Assembly: GCA_046598525.1 (NCBI GenBank)
Contig: JBKJIJ010000006.1
Coordinates: 1 to 64,000 of the forward strand
Reading direction: 5' to 3'
DNA length: 64,000 bases
DNA from: Methylotenera_A sp046598525
GTDB lineage: Bacteria; Pseudomonadota; Gammaproteobacteria; Burkholderiales; Methylophilaceae
Shown: positions 41,821 through 50,600 of the stretch, piece after piece
Layout: each line of letters begins with the position of its first letter
How positions within the stretch are numbered: the first letter of the stretch is position 1
Translations under genes and position numbers: made by a program
Notes under the pieces: model-generated
What the model saw: only the letters and a program-made list of their open reading frames with translations
The model's database searches: none
What the model was told of the DNA's origin: nothing

Positions 41821-42237
41821 GTGGCACAAGCAAATCTAGCGGGTACAAAAGTAATGGTCATTGATGACAGCAATACCATTCGACGCAGTGCAGAGATTTT
41901 TCTAAAATCCGCTGGTTGCGAAGTGATTTTAGCCGAAGATGGTTTTGATGCTTTATCTAAAATTGCCGATCAGCATCCGCAAATTATTTTTGTCGATATT
42001 ATGATGCCGCGTTTAGATGGCTACCAAACTTGTGCGCTTATTAAGCGCAACGCCCGCTTTAAATCCACCCCGGTCATTATGTTATCCAGTAAAGATGGTC
42101 TGTTTGACCGTGCGCGTGGCCGCATGGCTGGATCGGATGAATATTTAACCAAGCCTTTTACGCAAGATACCTTAATTGACGCAATTAATGCTTACACTAG
42201 CGATGCTTATTTGAACAAAAAAAACCAAACGGATTAA
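41821..42237 (+). CDS. pilG: Response regulator PilG
   Basis: A single-domain receiver of 138 residues, start GTG. KVMVIDDSNTIRRSAEIFLKSAGC, phosphorylated aspartate in IIFVDIMMPRLDGYQT (about residue 60), PVIMLSSKDGLFDRARGRMAGSDEYLTKPF. The segment FDRARGRMAGSDEY is diagnostic of PilG. In Pseudomonas PilG is the target of ChpA and promotes type IV pilus extension and cyclic AMP synthesis. It heads the pilGHIJ-chpA operon. The gap to pilH is 58 bp. Confidence 0.93.
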   Translation: MAQANLAGTKVMVIDDSNTIRRSAEIFLKSAGCEVILAEDGFDALSKIADQHPQIIFVDIMMPRLDGYQTCALIKRNARFKSTPVIMLSSKDGLFDRARGRMAGSDEYLTKPFTQDTLIDAINAYTSDAYLNKKNQTD

Positions 42238-42295
42238 TTTGACGAAAAACTGAGCGGCTGAAGAAATCAGCTGAAGTAACCAAGGGAACGTAAAA

Positions 42296-42661
42296 ATGGC
42301 AATTTATAAAATTTTGATTGTGGATGATTCGGCAACAGACCGCTTTTATTTAACCGAATTATTAGAAGCAGAAGGCTATCAAGTAGTGGCGCTAGAGAGT
42401 GGTGAAGCGTGTGTTGAAAATGCAGCCACAATTGCACCAGATTTAATTATCATGGATATTATTATGACTGGCTTAACAGGCTTTCAAGCGGCTAGATCGC
42501 TGACTAAAGACCCTGTTACCGCGCACATTCCTGTTATTTTATGCTCAGGTAAGCTGCAAGTAACCGATCATGCATGGGCTGAGAAAATGGGCGCCAAAGG
42601 CTGCTTGCTTAAGCCAGTACAAAATGCTGATTTAAAAGCATTAATCAATAAATTAGCATAA
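42296..42661 (+). CDS. pilH: Response regulator PilH
   Basis: A 121-residue receiver domain. ILIVDDSATDRFYLTELLEAEGY, LIIMDIIMTGLTGFQAARSL with the phospho-acceptor aspartate (about 55), PVILCSGKLQVTDHAWAEKMGAKGCLLKPV. The WAEKMGAKG segment is usual for PilH. PilH tunes the output as a phosphate sink or pilus retraction regulator. GGGAACG before the ATG is a usable ribosome site. It is linked to pilI by a 25-bp gap. Confidence 0.92.
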   Translation: MAIYKILIVDDSATDRFYLTELLEAEGYQVVALESGEACVENAATIAPDLIIMDIIMTGLTGFQAARSLTKDPVTAHIPVILCSGKLQVTDHAWAEKMGAKGCLLKPVQNADLKALINKLA

Positions 42662-42686
42662 TTGGCCATTAGGTAACCTAAACTTT

Positions 42687-43211
42687 ATGTCAAAACAATC
42701 ACAATTACGCGAATATCAAACCAGCATTTTAGCGCGTTTAGAAAATGCCAAAAAAGCAGGTGCTGAATCGCCTGCTGGCTATTTGGGCGTTGTGATTGGC
42801 GGCAAAAATGTGCTGGTTAACTTGCAAGAAATCAGCGAAACAATGCCAATTATGGATATTCATCCTGTGCCATTGGTTAAACCTTGGTTTTTAGGCGTGG
42901 CAAACGTGCGCGGCGTGCTGTATGCCATTAACGATTTAGCGCAACTGGTTGAGAATACATCTACCCAAATTTCTTCAAGTGCACGTCTTATGCTTATCAG
43001 CGATTCTGTGACCAATAATGTGGCCTTTTTGGTGGATAAATTAATTGGTTTGCGCAAATTAGAAGAGATGCAACTTGGTGAATCAATGCCAGATGACAAT
43101 ATCTGCTTAAAAGCGCAAACCTATCAAGATGGTGAAAATCGCACTTGGTATATGTTGGATTGCGACAAATTAGTGCGATCAAAAGACTTTGCAACACCTT
43201 ATGCTACTTAG
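42687..43211 (+). CDS. pilI: CheW-like adaptor PilI
   Basis: A 174-residue CheW-domain adaptor. GYLGVVIGGKNVLVNLQEISE, VPLVKPWFLGVANVRGVLYAINDLAQLV and NNVAFLVDKLIGLRKLEEM are the CheW landmarks. It couples the receptor PilJ to the kinase ChpA. The end WYMLDCDKLVRSKDFATPYAT is charged and divergent. It lies in the pil operon, 165 bp before pilJ as annotated by its first possible start. Confidence 0.92.
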   Translation: MSKQSQLREYQTSILARLENAKKAGAESPAGYLGVVIGGKNVLVNLQEISETMPIMDIHPVPLVKPWFLGVANVRGVLYAINDLAQLVENTSTQISSSARLMLISDSVTNNVAFLVDKLIGLRKLEEMQLGESMPDDNICLKAQTYQDGENRTWYMLDCDKLVRSKDFATPYAT

Positions 43212-43365
43212 AATTAGGTTTTACATTCACAGGCTTTTCATAAGCTTTAAATTAAATAGTTTTAGGTAATTAATAAAAGCAGTACAGCACATATAAATAA
43301 AAAAATAGTAATGGTTTTAGTGGTAAATAATTGGTCAAATTTAGTCGTTAAATAGTGGGGTTTAG

Positions 43366-43393
43366 TTATCTTTAATTTGTTTATTAAAGATAA
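43366..43393 (+). promoter_or_regulatory. Hairpin in the pilJ leader
   Basis: TTATCTTTAA (43366-43375) is inverted exactly at TTAAAGATAA (43384-43393) with an 8-nt loop. It ends 26 bases before the pilJ start and 14 bases before its ribosome site. The word TATCTTTAATTTG within it is repeated before chpA at 45229-45241. It may affect translation or be a regulator site. Confidence 0.4.
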
Positions 43394-43418
43394 TTTAGTA
43401 AAACTTAAAGGAATCAAC

Positions 43419-45149
43419 ATGGCATTGAATATTCAAGCAATTAAAGAATTTCCAGCAAAAATACAGCAACTATTTACTAAAACGACAGGTGGCAGTAGCC
43501 GTGGTTATGGTCAAGTAATTGGCCCTGTCATTGGCTTGATTATTTTCATTTTGTTGGCTTTCTATGTGATTAGCCAGGTGCGCGTTGGCGGCCCAGTGTA
43601 TGACAAGATTAAAACCAACGATAACTTGCGTGCCGATATTTTGCCACCACCTTTATACGCGGTAGATGCGTTTGCGGCGGTAAACGAGGCGTACGTAGCT
43701 ACTTCAAACTCGGATTATCAAAAGCGTGATAGAAAGCTGGCTGAGGTTAGAGCGGCCGAAGCGGATTTTGTTAAGCGTGCTGAGTTTTGGAAAAATAACG
43801 TGAACTTAGACACCATGGGTGGCGCTTTTCAGGCGGTAATAAAATCCAACGAAAACTTTTACCGTATTTATAACAAAGACTTTGATGCGGCCATTAAATT
43901 GGGCGCTATTGCAGCGGCTGCGCCATTGGGCGATTTAGCCAGTGCGTATGAAATTAACAAGCAAACGGTTTTAACACTAAATGCCGAAGTGCAAAAAGAA
44001 TCCGATCAAATTGCGGCATCTAGTAATAAATTAGTAAACACGATTTTGATTGCATTAGCGTTGCTGGGTTTATTGATTCTATTTTTGATTGCCTACTTTG
44101 GTGTGCGCCAAGTGAAAACAATTGAGAGCGCGGTGATGATGCTGGAAAACGATGGTCAGCAAAACCAAATGGCGGTTTTAAACTTGCTAGATGAGATGGG
44201 CGACTTGGCGGATGGAGACTTAACAGTGCGCGCAGAGGTTAAAGAGAATATTACCGGCGCGATTGCGGATTCGATTAACTACACCATTGATAGCTTGCGT
44301 GACTTGGTAACAGAGATTAACCGCGCTTCAGAGCAAGTGAACACGGCAACCGGACAAGCGCAGGCCACTTCAGTTGGCTTGTTATCGGCGGCTGAAAAAC
44401 AATCTAAACAAATTACAGAAACAACAGACGCGGTTTCAAATATGACGCGCTCAATCTTGCAAGTATCCAGCAACGCTAGTCAGGCTTCTCAGGTTGCGCA
44501 ACGCTCATTACAAGCGGCTACGCAAGGTTCGCAAGCAGTACAAAATACCATTGCCGGTATGAACGGTATTCGTGAGCAAATTCAAGAAACATCTAAACGA
44601 ATCAAACGCTTGGGCGAAAGCTCACAAGAGATTGGTGAGATTGTGGAATTGATTTCTGACATTACCGAACAAACCAATATTTTGGCCTTGAACGCGGCGA
44701 TTCAGGCGGCATCAGCAGGTGAAGCAGGACGTGGCTTTACGGTGGTTGCAGAAGAGGTGCAGCGATTAGCGGAACGTTCATCAGAGGCGACAAAACAGAT
44801 TGGCGCGATTGTAAAAACCATTCAAACCGATACCAACTCAGCGGTGGCCGCGATGGAAAAATCAACAGAGGGTGTGGTTGAGGGAGCGCGATTATCAGAC
44901 GCGGCGGGTAAAGCACTTACCGAAATTGAAACGGTTACCAATAACTTGGCGCGCTTGATTCAATCGATTTCTACTGCGACAGAAGCGCAAACCGAAGTGG
45001 CTTCTACCGTGACTAAAAACATGCAGCAAATTCAGGAAATTACATCGCAAACCACGGAAGGTACTAAACAAACCGCTGAATCGGTGGGCCAGTTAACATC
45101 GCTTGCGGAAGAGTTGCGTGACTCGGTTGCGGGCTTTAAATTGGCTTAA
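43419..45149 (+). CDS. pilJ: Methyl-accepting chemotaxis protein PilJ
   Basis: A 576-residue receptor of the twitching system. I use the ATG at 43419, behind AAAGGAATCAAC, rather than the longer frame from 43377. A first membrane segment at about 28-48 (YGQVIGPVIGLIIFILLAFYV, in pieces) is followed by a periplasmic PilJ-type domain to about 205. A second membrane segment (NTILIALALLGLLILFLIAYF) and a HAMP-like linker come next. The signalling coiled coil includes EIVELISDITEQTNILALNA and AGEAGRGFTVVAEEVQRLAERS, the conserved hairpin tip. There is no classical methylation pentapeptide that I can prove. The ligand may be pilin or surface contact. It passes signals to PilI and ChpA. Confidence 0.93.
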   Translation: MALNIQAIKEFPAKIQQLFTKTTGGSSRGYGQVIGPVIGLIIFILLAFYVISQVRVGGPVYDKIKTNDNLRADILPPPLYAVDAFAAVNEAYVATSNSDYQKRDRKLAEVRAAEADFVKRAEFWKNNVNLDTMGGAFQAVIKSNENFYRIYNKDFDAAIKLGAIAAAAPLGDLASAYEINKQTVLTLNAEVQKESDQIAASSNKLVNTILIALALLGLLILFLIAYFGVRQVKTIESAVMMLENDGQQNQMAVLNLLDEMGDLADGDLTVRAEVKENITGAIADSINYTIDSLRDLVTEINRASEQVNTATGQAQATSVGLLSAAEKQSKQITETTDAVSNMTRSILQVSSNASQASQVAQRSLQAATQGSQAVQNTIAGMNGIREQIQETSKRIKRLGESSQEIGEIVELISDITEQTNILALNAAIQAASAGEAGRGFTVVAEEVQRLAERSSEATKQIGAIVKTIQTDTNSAVAAMEKSTEGVVEGARLSDAAGKALTEIETVTNNLARLIQSISTATEAQTEVASTVTKNMQQIQEITSQTTEGTKQTAESVGQLTSLAEELRDSVAGFKLA

Positions 45150-45254
45150 AAGTGGTTTTTTCAATGTACCTAATTGTTTGTTTATAGCTAAAAAAGCTTA
45201 GTTTATTAAGCATGCTAATTTTAATGGCTATCTTTAATTTGGAGTTAAACCTAG

Positions 45255-48200
45255 GTGTCTGAAAATTTTGATATAGGCCCTTTAACTTGGGTTAAAGACC
45301 AAATTAATCAATCACTTGATGCTGTTTTAGGTCATTTGAATGCGGTGCAAAACAATCTGCACGACACGTCACCGTTACGATTATCGCAAACCGATTTATA
45401 TCAAGCGTCTGGTGCGCTTGATATGGTTGGGCTAGAAGGTTGCAAACGTTTTTGTGCCGAATTAGAAAAGCTGGCCAGCCGCTTAGAGAAAAAAACGCTA
45501 GAGGCGACGCCAGAATTAATAGAAGCGTTTGTAAAAGCGGTGCAAGCCTTGCAAACCTATTTGCAAGATTTATTAGACGGTTCAGCCGATATTCCTTTGC
45601 GTTTATACCCGGTTATTCAGCCAATTGTGTTGGCAATGGGTGAAACCATGGATGAAAGTGAGCTGTTCTTTCCGGACACCAGCAATAGCGCCCCCAAAGA
45701 TTTACCATCCATGCAATTATCCGATGTTGAATACGCCAGTTTTATGGTGCAGCAACGGTTGGCTTATCAAAAATCCTTATTGGGCTGGCTACAAACAAAG
45801 CAGAATATTGCGCTTACCAGCATGACTGAGGCTGTGAGTAATGTGAGCCAAGCACAACAAAAAAATAGCGCTAAAACTTTGTGGTGGGCGGCCAGCGCAT
45901 TTACAGAATCATTAGAGCAAAAAGAAATTGCGGAAAATTCAGGCGCAAAAAGATTGTGCCGCAAGCTAGACCAAGAGTTGCGCCAATTATCACAAGGCAT
46001 ACACAAGCCGCACAACCAATTATTGCGAGATATTTTGTATTACGTGGCAATTAGCGATGTTGATCGCGTAAACGTGCAGCGGGTAAAAGAGGTTTTTGAG
46101 CTGGATCTTTTAGTTGATAAAAAATCTAACCAAAATTTTGACTCCAACTCAATTGATGCCAATGAATTAGAAGTAGTTCAGCAGTTAATTGCGCAGCTAG
46201 ATGTGTTACGCGAGCTGTGGGATAGCGTATCGAATACCATTGATTTTAGTAAGGTAAACGCAAACGCCAGTCTTGCGCAAGTGCACATTGATAACGTGCT
46301 AATGACCAAATTTTCGGACACATTAACCAGCAGCCAAGCGTTAACCAATCAGCTCAGTCAAGTGGTTGTAATTGACCTGTATGCCGCTTTGCAGCAGGCC
46401 AGTAACACCTTGCGCGATGATGAAACCAAAGTGAACCACGCGGCATTAATTGAAATTGCAGCCGCGCTTAATTTGCTTGAAACATCCTTAAATAATTACC
46501 AACAGCTAGATGCCGATAGAGTACAAAAACTACTATCTGAAATGCGCCGTTTAGAGGCGATTTCATCTGGCGAAAGCTATGACAAGCTTGAAAACGAACG
46601 CGCAGGCGAACTGGATAAAGACACCGTTAAGGCCGTTGTTACGCAGATTAAAGAAGCACTTAAAACGGTTGAGCAAGTGCTAGATAGTTTCTTCCGTCAG
46701 CCGGCCGAAAAGGCGCCGCTGGCATTAACCGCCAAACCATTAAAACAAATTGCCGCCGTTTTTGAAATGTTGGGCTTGCCAACACCTAATACCATCATCA
46801 AAATCAGCAATCAGTTTGTAGAGTTGTTTCAAACACCCGATTATGAGGCTAATCAAGCACAGTTTGAATTAGTGGCTGAAAGCATCAGTATGATTGGCTT
46901 GTACACCGATGAAATGCCAAAAACACGGCCTGAATCGGAGCAAGCTTTAGAACAAGCAGTAACGCGTTTAAATGCGGCATTACAAGAAGCTGGTATTGCG
47001 CCTAATTTGGAATCTACTGAAGAATCTGTTGCAGAAAGCGCAACGACAGAGTTGCTGCCAGTGCGTGAAGAATTCGTACAAAATGCGCCATCATCAGCAA
47101 CAATTGTGACCAATGCTGATGATGTGAAAGTGATTGATCAAGCGTTTGATGCTGAATTATTAGATATTTACTTAACTGAAGCCGAAGAAGTATTAGCGCA
47201 CATTGCGCAAAATTGCCAAGCCTTGCGCGTTAATGCCACCGATAGCGAAGCATTGATTGAAGTAAGACGCAGTTATCACACCTTAAAAGGCAGTGGTCGC
47301 ACTGTTGGTTTGAATACAATGGGCGATATTGCTGGGCAAGTAGAGCAATTTTTAAACGGTGTGTTGGATAAAAAAACCACATTGTCAGCGCCGCAAATTG
47401 CTGGCATTGAGCAAATGAATGCCGCTTTTGCTGGTTGGGCTTCTGAATTACGTGCCAATAACCAAGCCGAAGTGAATCAAACGGCGTGGTCAGCACATGC
47501 GGCTGCGTTATCACTGCAATCGCCTGATTCTGCAACGCCGCAGTTAACAATTGTTGAAAATGCGAAACCAGAAGCATCCGTTAAAAAAGTTAAAAAACCA
47601 GAGCCACAAGTGCTAATTGGCGGAACGCGCAAAATGAGCCGCGCCTTTTACGATATTTTTGTAAAAGAAAGCATGCAAAATATCACCGCTATTGAGCAAG
47701 ATGTAGGCAATTTATTGGCAGATACGCAATTAACCCCTTCGGCTGCGGCGAAAATCGCTACGCATACTTTGGGCAGCAACGCACTGGCAGCAGGCTTTAA
47801 ACCAATGGGCGAGCTAGGCCGCGCATTAGAAGCTTGGTTGGATGAAGCGCAAAGTTGGACGCCACAGCACACCAGCCTTTATGACAGCGCGGCTAAATCG
47901 CTATCGGCCATGTGGGTAAAAGTTTCTGAGCTACGCAATCCACGTTCGGCAAGGGCGCTTATTCAAGTGTTAAATGAAGCGACTGAGCAAGCGAAACAGC
48001 ACCAAGCATTAACCGCCAGTTTTGATGAAACAGCGCATGTTGTTGAAGAAATCACCTACACCTTGCCAGTAGAGCATAGTGAAAATAGTGAGCCAACTTT
48101 AGGGCCATCGCTTGAAATGCTTGATTTGCCAGACTCTAACGATGCCTTGATAGAAGCCAACGATGATGGATTGGCCGAAATTAGCAGCGATGACAATGCA

Positions 48201-50492
48201 GTGAAATTGGCTACTGAAAATATCACTTACAGCAATGCAGTAAATGATAATCCTGAGCAACAAGTTGAATTTAATAGCTTAAATAAAACACAGGTTGATC
48301 AAGAATTACTCACCATGTTTATTGAAGAAGCGCGTGAAATTCTGCCAGAAATTGGCACCGAATTACGCGCTTGGCGCGTGCACCCTCAGCAATCTGAACA
48401 TCCTGATGCCTTACAGCGTTCTTTGCATACCTTAAAAGGTAGCGCGCGCATGGCAGGTCAATCTGGCCTTGGTGATGCTGTGCATGAAATGGAAGATTTG
48501 GTGATTCGCTCACTAAAACGTAAAGCCGCGGATATCGATTTTGACAGTATGTTTATCGATTTAGACAAAATTGGTGGCTTTTTTGAAGAAGCGATTGAAA
48601 GCACGCCAGCCGCCACGGTTGCTGTTATTAAAAAGCCAGATGCCGCATTATCTGGCCGCGCAACCGATCGAAAAGCGCAATTTTTGCGCATGCGTGCCGA
48701 TACGCTAGACCGTTTAATTAACGATGCAGGTGAGATTTCAATTATCCGCTCACGCATGGATAGAGAGATTCGCGGCGTTAAGCAGTCATCTACCGATTTA
48801 ACCGAAAGTGTGACGCGCTTGCGTAATTATTTGCGCGAACTTGAAATTGAAGCCGAAACGCAATTGCAATCGCGCTTGAGCATTTTGCAAGAAACCAACG
48901 AAAGTTTTGACCCGCTAGAGTTTGACCGATTTACGCGTTTGCAAGAATTAACCCGCATGATTGCGGAAAGCGTGAACGACGTAGCAACCATTCAGCATGG
49001 TTTGTTAACCAATTTAGGTCAATCAGAAGCGGCCTTGCAACAACAAAACCGCATGAATCGCGATTTACAACAAACCCTGCTGGGCGTGCGTATGTTGCCT
49101 TTTCAGCAAATTGCAGAGCGCCTGCAGCGTATTGTGCGCCAAACCGCGCGCGAGCTTAAAAAATCAGTCGATTTAGTGATTGAAGGCGAAACAACGGAAG
49201 TGGATCGCAGTGTGCTGGATAAATTGGGCGCGCCATTAGAGCATTTGCTACGCAATGCGGTGGCGCATGGTTTAGAGATGCCTGCGGAACGTATAAATAA
49301 AGGCAAACCAGAAACCGGCACCATTACGCTAAAAGTGCGTCAAGAAAATGATGAGATTCATATTACGGTAAGCGATGATGGCGCTGGTATTGATTTGGCG
49401 CGCGTTAAAGAAAAAGCCATTAATAATCAGTTAATTGATGCCGATGCAGAAATAACCGATCAAGCGTTAATGTCGATTATTTTTGAATCAGGCTTTTCTA
49501 CCGCTGAAAAAATATCACAAATTGCTGGTCGTGGTGTGGGCTTAGATGTGGTGCGTAATGACATTAGTGGCTTGGGCGGGCGTGTTGATTTAAATAGCGA
49601 ATTTGGCGCAGGCACGGTATTTAGCGTGCATTTGCCGGTTACATTAACCGTGGCGCAAGTGTTGGCCGTGCGCTCAGGCGCCACCGTTTATGCGCTGCCA
49701 GTGGGTATGATTGAGCAAGCGCAAAAAATTAAACGTCAAGATTTAGTCAATGCCTACAGCGCTGGCGAAATTACTTGGGCCGATAAAAAATACCCGATTC
49801 ATTACTTGTCTAAGTTATTGGATCATGAAGAACATCAGCCAGAAGACCATGCGTATTCATCGGTTTTATTGCTACGCAGTGGTTCATACAATACCGCTTT
49901 GCATATTGATGAAGTGATTGGCAACCAAGAGGCGGTAATGAAGCCAATTGGTGCGCAACTGGCGCGCGTACCCGGCATTGTGGGCGCCACCGTTTCTGGC
50001 GATGGCAGCATTATGTTGATTATTAACCCAGTGCAATTAGCTAATCGCGAAATATTATCGGCCGGCCATGTAACGGTTAAAGCGCCACAAAAAGCCGCCA
50101 ATATTGCCTCTAAACCGCGCGCTTTGGTGGTGGATGACTCATTAACCATGCGTAAAGTGTTGGGCCGTTTACTAGAGCGTGAAGGTTATGAAGTGCTAAT
50201 CGCCAAAGACGGTATGGATGCCATGCAGGTGCTGCAAGACGTAACGCCTGATATTATCCTAACCGACATTGAAATGCCGCGCATGGATGGTTTTGGTTTG
50301 GCGCGAAATATACGTGATGATGCGCGCACAGCAAAAACGCCATTGATTATGATTAGCTCACGCACGGCCGATAAGCATCAAAATTTGGCTAAAGAAATTG
50401 GTGTAGATGCCTTCTTTGGTAAGCCTGTGCATGATGAGGAGCTGATTAACAAAGTGAATGAGTTGCTGGCAAAACAGCAAACCAAACATTAA
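45255..50492 (+). CDS. chpA: Hybrid CheA-type histidine kinase ChpA/PilL
   Basis: A 1745-residue multidomain kinase. The N-terminal 600 residues are alpha-helical with degenerate Hpt-like parts. Histidine phosphotransfer domains are visible with active histidines in SYHTLKGSGRTVGL (about 675), ATHTLGSNALAAG (about 836, altered: no K after HTL) and SLHTLKGSARMAG (about 1056). Dimer and ATPase domains follow: LEHLLRNAVAHGLEMP, VSDDGAGIDLARV, AGRGVGLDVVRND. A CheW domain lies near 1465-1600 and a receiver domain at the end has ALVVDDSLTMRKVLG and ILTDIEMPRMDGFGLA (phospho-Asp about 1670). The Pseudomonas ChpA is longer (about 2470 residues, more Hpt domains). The GTG start follows GGAG. The operon lacks pilK and chpB (CheR and CheB). 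Confidence 0.93.
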   Translation: MSENFDIGPLTWVKDQINQSLDAVLGHLNAVQNNLHDTSPLRLSQTDLYQASGALDMVGLEGCKRFCAELEKLASRLEKKTLEATPELIEAFVKAVQALQTYLQDLLDGSADIPLRLYPVIQPIVLAMGETMDESELFFPDTSNSAPKDLPSMQLSDVEYASFMVQQRLAYQKSLLGWLQTKQNIALTSMTEAVSNVSQAQQKNSAKTLWWAASAFTESLEQKEIAENSGAKRLCRKLDQELRQLSQGIHKPHNQLLRDILYYVAISDVDRVNVQRVKEVFELDLLVDKKSNQNFDSNSIDANELEVVQQLIAQLDVLRELWDSVSNTIDFSKVNANASLAQVHIDNVLMTKFSDTLTSSQALTNQLSQVVVIDLYAALQQASNTLRDDETKVNHAALIEIAAALNLLETSLNNYQQLDADRVQKLLSEMRRLEAISSGESYDKLENERAGELDKDTVKAVVTQIKEALKTVEQVLDSFFRQPAEKAPLALTAKPLKQIAAVFEMLGLPTPNTIIKISNQFVELFQTPDYEANQAQFELVAESISMIGLYTDEMPKTRPESEQALEQAVTRLNAALQEAGIAPNLESTEESVAESATTELLPVREEFVQNAPSSATIVTNADDVKVIDQAFDAELLDIYLTEAEEVLAHIAQNCQALRVNATDSEALIEVRRSYHTLKGSGRTVGLNTMGDIAGQVEQFLNGVLDKKTTLSAPQIAGIEQMNAAFAGWASELRANNQAEVNQTAWSAHAAALSLQSPDSATPQLTIVENAKPEASVKKVKKPEPQVLIGGTRKMSRAFYDIFVKESMQNITAIEQDVGNLLADTQLTPSAAAKIATHTLGSNALAAGFKPMGELGRALEAWLDEAQSWTPQHTSLYDSAAKSLSAMWVKVSELRNPRSARALIQVLNEATEQAKQHQALTASFDETAHVVEEITYTLPVEHSENSEPTLGPSLEMLDLPDSNDALIEANDDGLAEISSDDNAVKLATENITYSNAVNDNPEQQVEFNSLNKTQVDQELLTMFIEEAREILPEIGTELRAWRVHPQQSEHPDALQRSLHTLKGSARMAGQSGLGDAVHEMEDLVIRSLKRKAADIDFDSMFIDLDKIGGFFEEAIESTPAATVAVIKKPDAALSGRATDRKAQFLRMRADTLDRLINDAGEISIIRSRMDREIRGVKQSSTDLTESVTRLRNYLRELEIEAETQLQSRLSILQETNESFDPLEFDRFTRLQELTRMIAESVNDVATIQHGLLTNLGQSEAALQQQNRMNRDLQQTLLGVRMLPFQQIAERLQRIVRQTARELKKSVDLVIEGETTEVDRSVLDKLGAPLEHLLRNAVAHGLEMPAERINKGKPETGTITLKVRQENDEIHITVSDDGAGIDLARVKEKAINNQLIDADAEITDQALMSIIFESGFSTAEKISQIAGRGVGLDVVRNDISGLGGRVDLNSEFGAGTVFSVHLPVTLTVAQVLAVRSGATVYALPVGMIEQAQKIKRQDLVNAYSAGEITWADKKYPIHYLSKLLDHEEHQPEDHAYSSVLLLRSGSYNTALHIDEVIGNQEAVMKPIGAQLARVPGIVGATVSGDGSIMLIINPVQLANREILSAGHVTVKAPQKAANIASKPRALVVDDSLTMRKVLGRLLEREGYEVLIAKDGMDAMQVLQDVTPDIILTDIEMPRMDGFGLARNIRDDARTAKTPLIMISSRTADKHQNLAKEIGVDAFFGKPVHDEELINKVNELLAKQQTKH

Positions 50493-50513
50493 TTTTTAAC
50501 CAAACTAAAACCT

Positions 50514-50543
50514 AAAAAACCACTAATTGCTAGTGGTTTTTTT
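50514..50543 (+). terminator. Rho-independent terminator after chpA
   Basis: AAAAAACCACTA (50514-50525) pairs with TAGTGGTTTTTT (50531-50542), with a 5-nt loop and a T tail. It separates the chemosensory operon from dnaE. Confidence 0.9.
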
Positions 50544-50600
50544 GCTTTAAAGGCGCAATATTTTGCATCAATTTTTTGAGTGAACGAGTAAAATGTCGCC

